NCBI GenBank assembly: GCA_021234155.1
Contig: JAJEKV010000060.1
Span: 4,736,323-4,800,322 of the forward strand
Direction: 5' to 3'
Length of the DNA: 64,000 nucleotides
Origin: Isoetes taiwanensis
Lineage: Eukaryota; Streptophyta; Lycopodiopsida; Isoetales; Isoetaceae
Part shown: one piece after another, positions 11,471-20,749 of the stretch
Layout of the letters: every line of letters begins with the position of its first letter
Numbering within the stretch: position 1 is the first letter of the stretch
Notes under the pieces: generated by a model
Seen by the model: only the letters and a program-made list of their open reading frames with translations
Databases searched by the model: none
What the model was told of the DNA's origin: nothing
Made by a program: the position numbers and the translations under genes

Positions 11471-11974
11471 CGTCCTGTAAGTTGCATGTACGATAAATGC
11501 AAGTTCTTTGCATTTCTAATGTTTAAGACGGTTGCAATTGCCTAGCCATTACCTCACGTTGCACTCACTTTACAATCTGGAAAGAAAATGCAAAGAAGAG
11601 ATGCCCCATTTGATAATCAATGGGGTAAAATGGCCAACTCAGCTAAAAAATTAACAGCTCAAAAACTGCCAGGTCGTTACAAAGAATGAAAACACAATCC
11701 CTGCTTGGCATTCTAACCACAATGATAAGATACGAATTTGATAGACAAATCACATTCCTTCCAATGGGTTTGCAGACAAAGGAATGACAAAAGTAGCAAC
11801 CCAATTTTGGTGGGGTATTGATGATAGCCAATGGGTAAAGTTTACAAGTTTGAACCTGTACAAACGAGAGCCACATGCTTCAGCCTTCTGTTCATACACC
11901 AAAATTGCATGAGGCTTAAAAGCTCATACCAAGAGTGCTTGAAAAAATCACCATGTTTCTCTTAGGAGTACTTA

Positions 11975-14093
11975 TTATCTCTCTCCTGTTCCTTCTTCAA
12001 TTATGTCTTCTTCAGAGAGCTTTCCTTCAAGGCTTTTCCCGTTGTCACTTTTCTTTGGAGCATCGACGTCAATAACCTGGAAAAAGGGAAAGAGAATTGG
12101 GTCCTTCTCTACCACAGGATAGTCTTCTTCCCGAGCACGTTCCCATCGATACTGAGCATGTTCAATCCAATGTGGATGTACTAAGAAACGCCCATTTTTC
12201 TTTGCCCACCTGGCTTTCTCTGTTTGTTGGTCTAATGCAATCACATGTGTGACATGTTCGTTCAACTCAGAATAACATATTGCACCAAGTTCCTCTGTTA
12301 ATTTCCAAAAGGGTTCATTTGAAGGATCGGGAAGATCCATTGGGAAAACTCTGCTAAAAACGACATGACATCCTTCCAAAATCTTTAACCGCAATGTCTG
12401 CATAACTTCAGGCACACGAACCTACATAATTAACAAAATAATGAGAACCTAATAGGAGCCTGGGGCCTCTTCTTGAAGGGTAATGTACGAACCAAGTTCT
12501 TAGTAGGATTGAAAAAGTTTTCATGGACCATGCGAAGAACATCAAGCGTTTTTGCCAAAGAACCTTCAAGATCGCTCTCATCTTTCCGTACAGAAGTCAA
12601 AGAAATGTCCTGCATTCGGAATTGGCGGCAGCTGGAGCGAAAGAAATGATATCTTTCCATCACTATCAAGTTGGACCGGTGTCTAGGCCACACCTGAAGA
12701 CAGGGAAGATAAATAAGGTTCTCAATTGAAAAGCCAATTGTACTGGTATCCCACTACTCACTCCTTCTGTGTCGTCCAAAATCACAACAGCAGATTCTGC
12801 TCCTAAGACAATATCCAAATCTTTAATATATCTGTTAGTACTATCACGATTGGAGATTACACGGCCCTGAAAGAACTCCATTTTTGGATCAAGCAGATCT
12901 GCCATGGCTAATGCATACGGACGCTCTCCCATAGTATACAAATACATCTCGAACAGCTTACTAGCCTCCAGCAGAAACTGATGTGCATATGGCCGTAATT
13001 TTGTCCACATGTTGAAGTTATTTAGCTTGTAAAGTCCATGTAATCCAGCTTGAATACCTGGTAAAAGCACTTAAAAGGTCATGCCACGAAAAAAATTTAA
13101 AGAAAGCAACTTTAAGATTAGACCTGGTTTAAAATAATTTACAAAGTTATGCCACAACAAAGTCATGAAAATATTGTAGAAAAAGCAAATGTAACATTAG
13201 CATAATTTTACCTGGTTTAAAATCAGCTGGTCCTTCTGGAAAATAAACAGATGCCAAGTATTCTTCCTCTCCACCAGTTACATCTATAAAACGAGCTGAA
13301 TTCAGCAGCGTATGATCAAGGTCAAGCACCAAGTACAGCTTCTTTTTATCGAGGATTTGTGTAAGTTCAGCATTCCGTTGCCTAGCAGCTTCTTCTTCAG
13401 ATAGTTCCATGGCCTGATAATAACACAAAATTACTGCTATATTACTTAACAAGCAGCATGCTTCTGCTGTATACATACCTCATGTATATATCTCAGTGCA
13501 ACATTACTGCTGCTTCCCTCCTCTGATGACTTAAGCACTCCACACCGAATGCATACGCCCCACATGAAGCCAGGATGTGGTGGACAATTTCCCGTCACTG
13601 TCACTATTCGCACCTTCGTCTGGGTCCTGACTTGTTCATCTAGAGGACAGTGGAATTGGTATTAGTACATAATAGTAAAGAGTACAAGAATCATGGGAGA
13701 AGAATGCAAACAAATGTCTTATGCATAATGAAAGGAAAAAGAAGACAAAGATGGCATGATAGGAAAGAGTAGAGGGAATCATAGTAAAGTATGCAAAAAA
13801 CTTTCTTGTGCATAATGATGAAAGAAAACGGAAGCAAAGAGACATAGAAACTAACCCACTGCGCTCTCTATGCAATCATCACTTGCATCCTCATTTCCCT
13901 CATGACCATCATCATCATCAGAATCATTTCGATCATCAGATGCATTATCATTTACAGCATCATTGTCTTGATCATCAGACACGCCATCTGGAGTTTTTTG
14001 AGCAGTTAACTCCTCCTCTAGCAATGCAGCAAAATCATCTGAAACAGTGGAGGATGCGGGTGAAGCCGGCTCGGTATCCTCCAGCTGCTCCAT
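11975..14093 (-). CDS. CPL4: RNA polymerase II C-terminal domain phosphatase, CPL4/FCP1-like (six exons)
   Basis: FCP1-family phosphatases remove phosphate from Ser in the heptad repeats of the largest RNA polymerase II subunit in the nucleus, recycling the enzyme. Exons in coding order: 14093-13856, 13639-13479, 13413-13212, 13057-12762, 12693-12493, 12421-11975. All introns are GT-AG and all phases join, giving about 514 residues (Arabidopsis CPL4 is about 440). Residues: acidic N-terminus 1-80; putative zinc-binding C98-x2-H101...C109-x2-C112; catalytic VLDLDHT with D164 and D166; TKLRPYAHQFL; YTMGERPYA; DDTEG 295-299; RYHFFRSSCRQF; BRCT about 376-462 (LEGCHVVFSRVFP, EKARWAKK, HPHWIEH). 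The donor of intron 5 (GTTCGT) is weak and the least certain junction. The start is chosen at MEQLED (14093); an in-frame ATG at 14111 lies across a likely 5'-UTR splice acceptor (ATGCTCCAG). No disabling mutation is seen. Confidence 0.93.
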
Positions 14094-15644
14094 TTTCAAA
14101 TTCTGGAGCATAATAAAAGATGTAAGGAGTTAATAACATTTCAAAAATTACAAAAATGTCTTTTATTAGGGACTCAAAAATGACGTTATGAAGACACACA
14201 TTACTGCCCAGCTGTTCTAAAAGATAGAAAAGGATCTTATTACTTGAGACAGGCAAGAATGATTATGATGCTCATGGATGTAGATGAAAGAGATGTTATC
14301 ATTATACTCATAAGGAATTGAAAGAATCAGCACGCCTCCTAATACACAAAAATGCTCTCAAGTAACAAAAAGAATTGGCAAACTTGTATATATTGCTGAC
14401 AGAAAAAAAAAAAACATTTCCTTTGAAAACTAGAACCCTGTATGCCATCCTTGCAAATTATGCCATGTCCATAGCTCATGTCCATAAGTAGAACCATGTA
14501 TGCAATCTTATACCAAAGGTAAATTACAGATCCAGTGACCATGGGCTTTACTATTTTTCCAATGGCTTCTCTTCCATGCTCTAGACAGTAAATTCCCATT
14601 GATGATGACTAAAACAATAGTAAGCTGTTAAGGAGGGTGGCAGTAAATTTTGTTTGGGACAAGCTTGTTTAGGAGAAGCCATCCTATGGCTATGTGGAAG
14701 CAGAAAACACGTATGGCCTCCCTAAAGTTGAAGCTTCGACCATTCCAGTTACTCACCATCAGAAGATAATATGTGAAAGAACCTGATACTGATAAAAGAA
14801 CACTGCTAATATGACCTTACGGTTGCAATAATAACTAGGGTGAAAGCACCAGAGTTACACAAGCTTTGTAAGAAAAAAAAATCTCAGGTAAAGATGTAAA
14901 CGGCTCTGTTGAACCTTGCATCGGAAAGATGGTTCAGCGAGCAAAACTCAAACCCTTCCTAAGCAGCCTTTCCAGCCTGATGGCTAATTCAAAATTCTAA
15001 TCTCAACAATGTATGATAGTTTGCAGCAACTGTCGCTTGTATCAATTAATGTTCAAGAATAACCAAGGAAAGAAAGACAAGCTCCCCTTTCTAGTATTCA
15101 CAAATAAATAAACATTCTAATTTCTCGTTCTTGCCAACAGAGTTATCCGGAACGCCTACTTCAACGCAATTCAAGTACTTTCTACTGGGTTAAGTCATCG
15201 CGCTGTCATGTGTATGAACTGATTCTTGTTTATTGTTTATTCTGCTCATTCTTAAGCATAGCAAGAAAGCGTACCTTAAGAGTATTATCTCCATATCATC
15301 TCAAGACACTTCTTTAGCTAGTGAAGCAGGCTCTTAGAATCTTTGCGATAACATACTGGGCGACAAAAACTGATGGAATGACCAGAATGAGCTTTCGGAC
15401 AGAAGTTGATAAAATCCTGCGGATCATGTAAAAGCCATGTAAAGCAAGCAGATTGCGGCAGTCGGACAAGAAATGTCGTCAAGCAACTGGCTGCAGCTAT
15501 GGCACAGCGCTGATTTTAGGTTGGTTCCTTCTTTTGGCCTTCATTACATTTTTACATATATTTATATTTATTCTCTCCTTTTATACACCCACTTTATACG
15601 CCCTACATTTCTACTATTCCTACATTTTAACTTCTCTGGTCATG
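14094..15644. other. upstream region of the CPL4-like gene; no other gene seen
   Basis: It lies 5' of the minus-strand phosphatase gene and probably contains its 5' UTR and promoter. CTTTTATTATGCTCCAG on the minus strand just upstream of the start looks like a splice acceptor, so a leader intron is likely. I could not place the transcription start or a TATA box with confidence. No coding frame here has a recognisable domain. Confidence 0.45.
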
Positions 15645-15653
15645 GTGTCTTTG
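15645..15653 (+). repeat. target site duplication, left copy (GTGTCTTTG)
   Basis: Nine bases directly left of the MULE, identical to 21798-21806. A 9-bp duplication is the typical footprint of Mutator-superfamily insertion. Confidence 0.93.
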
Positions 15654-16400
15654 GGCTCAAGATATATATACCCTGGATTCGGGGATCCCGGAGCTAGAGA
15701 TCCCGCCCCTCCTAATCCCCAGCGCTTCTCGACGGATCCGCTTCGGGACCCCCGCTTTTTTGTCGATGACACATGCAGTACTGCCAGTCGATCCGCCGTC
15801 CAAAACCCCCGCCGAATCTCCGCCGTCCCGCGAGATCCCTCCTCCGGATCACGCCGGGGTGATCCCTCCTCCCGGGATCACGAGGGCTCGGGCGATATCC
15901 TCTCCCCGAGCATCGGGCCAGGTGATCCCCACCTCCGGATCACATCTATGGCGGGGCCGTGATCCCATCCTCCCGATCACGCCACCCACGACCCCGTTAT
16001 CCGCCCACGGATCTTGACCCGCCTGGATATGCCACGATGACCGCCACGCCAGCATTGGGTGATCCCGCCCTCCCGATCCTGTCGGCTGACTGGCCGATGT
16101 GGGCTATCGTCTGCACAGCTGGCGGCGTTAGGTTATCAGCCAGATCCCCTCCTCCATCCCTCCTCGATCACGAGGGCCTGGTCGATATCCTCTCCCGATG
16201 TCGACGTGGTGATCCCTACTCACCGATCACATCCATGGCGGAGGCCGTGATCCCATCCTCCGATCACGCCCCCCGACCCAGTTATCCGCCCACGGACCGA
16301 CATGCCCTCTCGGGATCCTGTCCGGGCGGTTTAGCGGCGGCAGTTATCGGCCCGTTCGCGATTCCGACCTCCGGGATCGACCGCTGATTGCACTCCGTGA
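15654..16400 (+). repeat. left terminal inverted repeat of the MULE, internally repeated
   Basis: It matches the reverse complement of the right end from the terminus inward: CCCTGGATTCGGGGATCCCG, TTCTCGACG, GACACATGCAG, CCGAATCTCCGCCGTCC and so on. Small indels are scattered throughout. It contains about two copies of a 290-bp subrepeat; GATCACGAGGGC starts at 15876 and 16166. The region is very GC-rich compared with its flanks. The inner limit near 16400 is approximate, since similarity to the right arm fades after about 16310. Confidence 0.85.
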
Positions 16401-16799
16401 TTCCCGAGGCCGGTATATGAAAGCGTATGGACGTTGGAGATTGAAAGCGGACCCACCCAACGGGTCCAGTTTGAACTTCGCCGGCCAATGCAGCGACCGC
16501 CACTTTAATGAGGACACGATTACCGAAGCACGTTGTTTCTCCGGGTTTCTCTCACGCATGTCAAGTAGCCCGGTAGAGGAGCCGGAATGCCGCAGTATGG
16601 ACGAACTAGAGGAGAAGAGAGAAGAGGTAATCGATTACTAAGTCATTTCAATGAAGAGACATGCATTCCCATTTATATTTTGAGTATTTTTCTATAGCTA
16701 AGGGCTGAAATACAGCCCGAATCACCTCCAAATGGGTTGTTTGATCATGGCAATCTCCATTGGTATCCCAAGAGCATCGGTACCTACTATTCAAGGGGG

Positions 16800-16962
16800 G
16801 CGGATGCCGCCGTGGACCTGCTACATCCACACCAACCGGGTTCAAGATTTTATTCTTGGGGAGCGTAAGAATTGCCAAGCACCTTGCAACTTCTATCTCC
16901 GAGTCTCAGGTCGAGAGAGTGTTAAAAAGACCCTACAAAGATTCCTATTTGACCTTGAAGAG
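16800..16962 (+). pseudogene. possible first exon of the MULE transposase
   Basis: The frame through PPWTCYIHTNRVQDFILGE and LRVSGRESVKKTLQRFLFD looks coding. It ends in LEE with a good donor (AG|GTATAG) after 16962. It lies between the left TIR and the main transposase exon, as an N-terminal exon would. The next acceptor was not fixed, because the sequence at 17090-17165 changes frame. This is inferred to be part of the transposase gene. Confidence 0.5.
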
Positions 16963-17164
16963 GTATAGACATTGTTAGATTCATGTGTTTTTAATTGGAA
17001 ATCATCATTGAGTGAACCAAGAAGTTATTGTGTTTGCTTGAAGTTATTTTGATTCATTTGAAGTGGTTCTTTTAGAATTACACTTAGGTCTACATTAACT
17101 TGTATTTGCATAATACGATATTGGTGTTCATATGGACCTCAAGACATGACAAAGAAACACTCAT

Positions 17165-19336
17165 GTGGTTGAGGATGGACCACGCCCACCGCAGACGCAG
17201 GAAAAGGGTTCGAGAGGGGAGGGGGTGTACGAGGGGCTGCCAAGCCATTTCACAATCGTGCAACTCTATCTCCTTCCGCAATTTTCACATATCACTTATT
17301 ATGGGTTTGATCACAAGAATATCCAAGGTTTGCCTTGCCATGGTAAGTCCATTGACCCTCGGCAAGGGATTAAGTTCAAGTTAGCACCCTGGATCTCACA
17401 AGAATTGAAGGATTGGGTCCGAGAAAAGCTTGTGCAATGGCACACTCCACGTAGTGTCATGAACATGCATGAAGAGAGATGGAGATTGAAGCGTGATGTG
17501 CATGGAACTGAAAGCATGTGTAGGGATGATGTGCTCAAAATTCGGGACGTATACAATGTTGAGAAGGGAGTTGTTCGTAACACATGGAAGCTGCATGATG
17601 ATCTTCCAACTAGCATCTATATGTGGGTTCAACAACACCAAGATTCGGTGTTCATGTATGAGCAAGGAGACTTGTTTCAGTTAGGAGTTATGACTCCAAT
17701 CCAAAGGGAATCCATGTTGAGATTTGGTAAGAATGACCTTCAAAACAAATGACAAGAGGTATGATTTTTCTTGAACCTTCAATTTGTACATTGATTTATT
17801 GGGTATGTATGTTTGATGAGTATTCCAATGGTTTGCCATTGGCTTACGTTCTAACCAATTCTCAAGAGAGTGGAGCTATAACAAAGTGGATGCAAGCACT
17901 AAAGGAATCCTTATGCCAAGATGATATGGCAACCTTCTTGCATCATTACGGATGATGCCCATACTGAGATAAAGGCTGTAAAGAATGTAAGTTGTTGAAA
18001 CTTAATCCTTGGTTGTGATTCCATATGTACTAACCTTGGTTATTTCTGTAGGTTTTCCCTAATGTACCCGTGCAAATATGCATTTGGCACGTGAGGAGGG
18101 CATGGATTAAATGGTTGCGTAAGAATGTGAAGAACAAGGTGGATCGAAACGAGTTGTTCAAGGAGCTTGGTTATATTATGTACAGGACAGAAGGCCCTCT
18201 TGGAGACAATGAGTATGGGGAAGAGTACAGGAAAGTGGCCACCAGGAAATTGGAAGAGTTAGTGAGGAAGTATCCTCAATACCCTAAGCTGGCAGCCTAC
18301 ATGAGTAAGGAGTGGACTAAAAACATTTGTCAATGGGTGTTGGCTACAAGGATGTACCCTCACTCTAACCAAGAGACAAATGCTGCCATAGAGGCATGGC
18401 ATTGTGCCTTGAAGAGGCGCCTGGGCATTTCTAAACGTGCACTTCGAGGAAGGAGGATTGATTGGCTGCTCTACATCCTAACCAATAACGTGGAGACACA
18501 CATGACATACATCAGGTATAGTTCCTACACATCTAATCCTTCTCTCTAGCCTTTTTGTTTATATGATTCCTTTGCGTTGTAGGTCCATGAAGGAAGCAGG
18601 CTTTGTAGTAAACACATCCCAGGAGGAGATAATAGAGTGCGCCATACGAGGTGCAAGGAAGATTGCTGATGAACAAGTCACATTCACCAACTTCGAGGAA
18701 GGTGAGGCAGAAGTGCAAAGCGAACGTACTCTAGGGCTAGGTCCTTACTTTGTGAACGGGGCACACAAGAATTGGGCATGTTGTGACTGCCCTTGGGGAG
18801 CCAAGGGCAATTTGTGTAAACACCAGGTTAAGGTTATGCAATTGCTGGGCAACTATAGAGATCAGGATCTTTTACATGTGCTTGGGTCCCAATATGGGAC
18901 AATTGCTGGGGGCATGGACCAGTTGAGGCCATGTGAGGAGATAGTTCCTGGGGAGGGAAACCCATGTGAAGATGTGGCCGACATTGTATGCTTGGGAGAG
19001 GAGTCTCTCTCCCAAATGGAGAGAAGGTTTAACTTGGATAAGACTCGTGCATCCTTACAGGAAGTAATTGCTAGAGTGGTGTCAAGGGCAGAAAAAGATC
19101 CTAGCATGCTTGTTGCTACTGATTCTCTTTTGAGACAACTCGACACTAGGCTAGAGAGAATGAATGATGTTGGGGGCACCAACATGATAGCCATAACAAC
19201 TCTCCCCACCTTGGCAATTGAAGAGAAGTGTGGAAATAGTTTGGCAAGGCTCAAGCCTTTGATAGAGCTTGGGAACAGGAAGGACAAGGAAATCAAGAAG
19301 AGCTGGAAGCAAGTTGAGATGGAGGGGTTATTGTAA
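17165..19336 (+). pseudogene. mudrA-like MULE transposase with SWIM zinc finger, broken
   Basis: MULE transposases cut and join the element ends using an RNase H-like DDE core. Coding segments: about 17165-17752 (GVYEGLPSHFTIVQLYLLPQ), 17749-17986, intron 17987-18051, exon 18052-18515, intron 18516-18582, exon 18583-19336. Both introns are GT-AG with matching phases. Core motifs: MFDEYSNGLPLAYVLTNSQE; IITDDAHTEIKAVKN, joined across the intron to VFPNVPVQICIWHVRRAW (second Asp and CxWH); NAAIEAWHCALKRRLG, a likely site of the Glu. A SWIM finger, CCDCPWGAKGNLCKH, lies in the last exon. Defects: the segment that should carry the first catalytic Asp (17735-17810) is disrupted by a stop and lost sequence, and there is a frameshift near 17930. 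The first exon is uncertain. Family is clear; activity is unlikely. Confidence 0.88.
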
Positions 19337-19935
19337 GTATGCGCTTGAACGTAAACATGTTAAGTCATTTACGAGTTTACTTTCAATTGTTCTCACTACA
19401 TACGATAACTTAGGGGGCAACGCAACTCATTTAAGAAATCAAACCATTGAGGTTAAATTGGGACATTTAAGAACCGGATGTGTGATCCCGGAGGTGGGGA
19501 TCACACGGCATCTACAGAAGAATATGCCTTAATATCGAAAATAGTAACCATACCATTGAAATTAAATAATGCTTTTTTCGCGGACGTGTGATCCCGGAGG
19601 AGGGGATCCCCATTAATTATGTTGTGATCCCGGAGGAGGGGATCATCCAGCATCTACAATGAATATGCCTTAATATCGAAAATAATATCCATACCATTGA
19701 AATTAAATAATGCTTTATTCGCGGACGTGTGATCCCGGAGGAGGGGATCCCCATTAATTATGTTGTGATCCCGGAGGAGGGGATCATCCGGCATCTACAA
19801 CGAATATCCCTTAATATCGAAAATAATATCCATACCATTGAAATTAAATAATGTTTTTTTCGCGGACGTGTGATCCCGGAGGAGGGGATCCACAGCCATG
19901 CACGTAGTGATCCCGGAGGAGGGGATCCCCAATAA
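19337..19935. other. region between the two convergent MULE genes
   Basis: About 600 bp between the transposase stop and the zinc-finger stop, mostly tandem repeat. It should contain the 3' ends of both transcripts. No further gene is present. Confidence 0.7.
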
Positions 19936-19965
19936 TTATGTTGTGATCCCGGAGGCGGGGATCAC
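19482..19965. repeat. 141-bp tandem repeat with eight GATC-bounded near-palindromes
   Basis: GCATCTAC starts at 19508, 19650 and 19791, giving periods of 142 and 141 bp. Units share an AT-rich segment (GAATATGCCTTAATATCGAA, CCATTGAAATTAAATAATG) and GC-rich motifs. GTGATCCCGGAGGNGGGGATC starts at 19482, 19588, 19624, 19729, 19765, 19870, 19907 and 19943. Each motif is an imperfect palindrome (GATCCC...GGGATC). The same motif type occurs in both TIRs. Confidence 0.92.
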
Positions 19966-20532
19966 AACATAATTATCGGGATCACAAGATCGGCGCCACA
20001 CTATCTTCCCATAGTCCCTCTTCTTGGATTCACCCTTGCTCTTGTTGCCAGGAATCCGACCCCTTGGAGCATCGGGGAGCTTGAAATTCTCATAAATCTG
20101 GTGTGCCCTGAACCTATGATTTTCTAAATCAACCTTTCTGCTGTAGCTCTTCTCGCAGACGTCTACCTGGCACCTCCATCTGCGGGCCGACTGATCATAC
20201 CGGTAGTCTGGGGGCTCTTCATGTGGGTGCTCCAAGAAATCTTCCCGAACAACCTCGCCATCCCCTTGAGCCCCATGAATATCCTCCTGCCAATGAGCCT
20301 CAACAGAGGCTGGATTTTTATCTGCAGGGGGCTCGACCAGTGTTGTCGGATCAGGCTTTTCGCCCTTTTCCTTCTCTTTGGAAGGGGATTCCACCTCTGC
20401 ATCTAATTCAAACCCGGCTATATCTCTGAAACAGTCTGGTAACTTAAGGGAGTTTGCAGCCTCATCTGCGGGCCCCCAGTTCTCATTTATGGAGGTATTC
20501 AAGCTAATTTCCAGGTTAACAGATTCGTCCAT
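19936..20532 (-). CDS. MULE-encoded C2H2 zinc-finger protein
   Basis: An intact 198-residue frame inside the transposon, convergent with the transposase. The start ATG (MDESVNLEIS) sits directly behind a strong splice acceptor (TTGCCTGTCCTTGCAG). A matching donor (TTTAAG|GTAAAAAT) at 20627/20626 implies a leader intron of about 94 bp and a 5' UTR near the right TIR. The N-terminal half is acidic and Glu/Pro-rich. One C2H2 finger is visible: C121-x4-C126-x12-H139-x4-H144 (CQVDVCEKSYSRKVDLENH). A basic stretch (NKSKGESKKRD, about 163-173) could direct nuclear import. The last 15 or so residues (DNYVVIPASGITT) are encoded by the GATC repeat itself. I recognise no named family. Position recalls mudrB of MuDR, but I see no similarity that proves it; a captured host gene is the alternative. 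Confidence 0.75.
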   Translation of the reverse strand: MDESVNLEISLNTSINENWGPADEAANSLKLPDCFRDIAGFELDAEVESPSKEKEKGEKPDPTTLVEPPADKNPASVEAHWQEDIHGAQGDGEVVREDFLEHPHEEPPDYRYDQSARRWRCQVDVCEKSYSRKVDLENHRFRAHQIYENFKLPDAPRGRIPGNKSKGESKKRDYGKIVWRRSCDPDNYVVIPASGITT

Positions 20533-20626
20533 CTGCAAGGACAGGCAAGAATACGTTAAAAAACAAAGCAAAGGTTAAAAACAAGAAACCGAGGTCGGCC
20601 AGGAGGTCTATTCAATCGATTTTTAC
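20533..20626 (-). other. leader intron of the zinc-finger gene (predicted)
   Basis: Read on the minus strand, GTTTAAG|GTAAAAATCG is the donor and CTGTCCTTGCAG|ATG the acceptor. The acceptor lies immediately before the start codon. The length, 94 bp, is normal for plants. Confidence 0.65.
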
Positions 20627-20749
20627 CTTAAACAAGTAAAAGTAACTCGGGCGCCAGATCGAGACACCGCAGTGACTCTGTTACGCCGCTGAATCGGGCC
20701 CCTCTCCTCTCGAAAAATGGCGCAGAGGTCGTGGTTCGTGAGCAATCCT

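Larger units (their letters stand above)
8256..11974. other. gene-poor stretch with small repeats
   Basis: No protein family was recognised. The stretch holds a double hairpin (9202-9269), an exact 33-bp tandem duplication (9628-9693) and short GAATCCGGAAGTTT repeats (10600-10662). A TATA-like GCTATATAAATG lies near 11052-11063, with a GC-richer segment around 10900-11450. One short, protein-like frame lies downstream (11285-11470). These could belong to an unrecognised gene or an old LTR, but evidence is thin. Confidence 0.45.

Noticed and set aside
12070-12110. A seventh intron in the CPL4-like gene
   Set aside because: The only in-phase donor would give an intron of about 36 nt, shorter than plant introns normally are; the frame is open, so it was kept as exon.
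15453-16387. Pro/Arg-rich frames in the left MULE arm
   Set aside because: They are translations of GC-rich, GATC-containing terminal repeats; several frames are open at once and none is conserved between the two arms.
19482-19965. CRISPR-like array
   Set aside because: The repeats are tandem 141-bp units with near-identical intervening sequence, inside a plant transposon; spacers are not unique.
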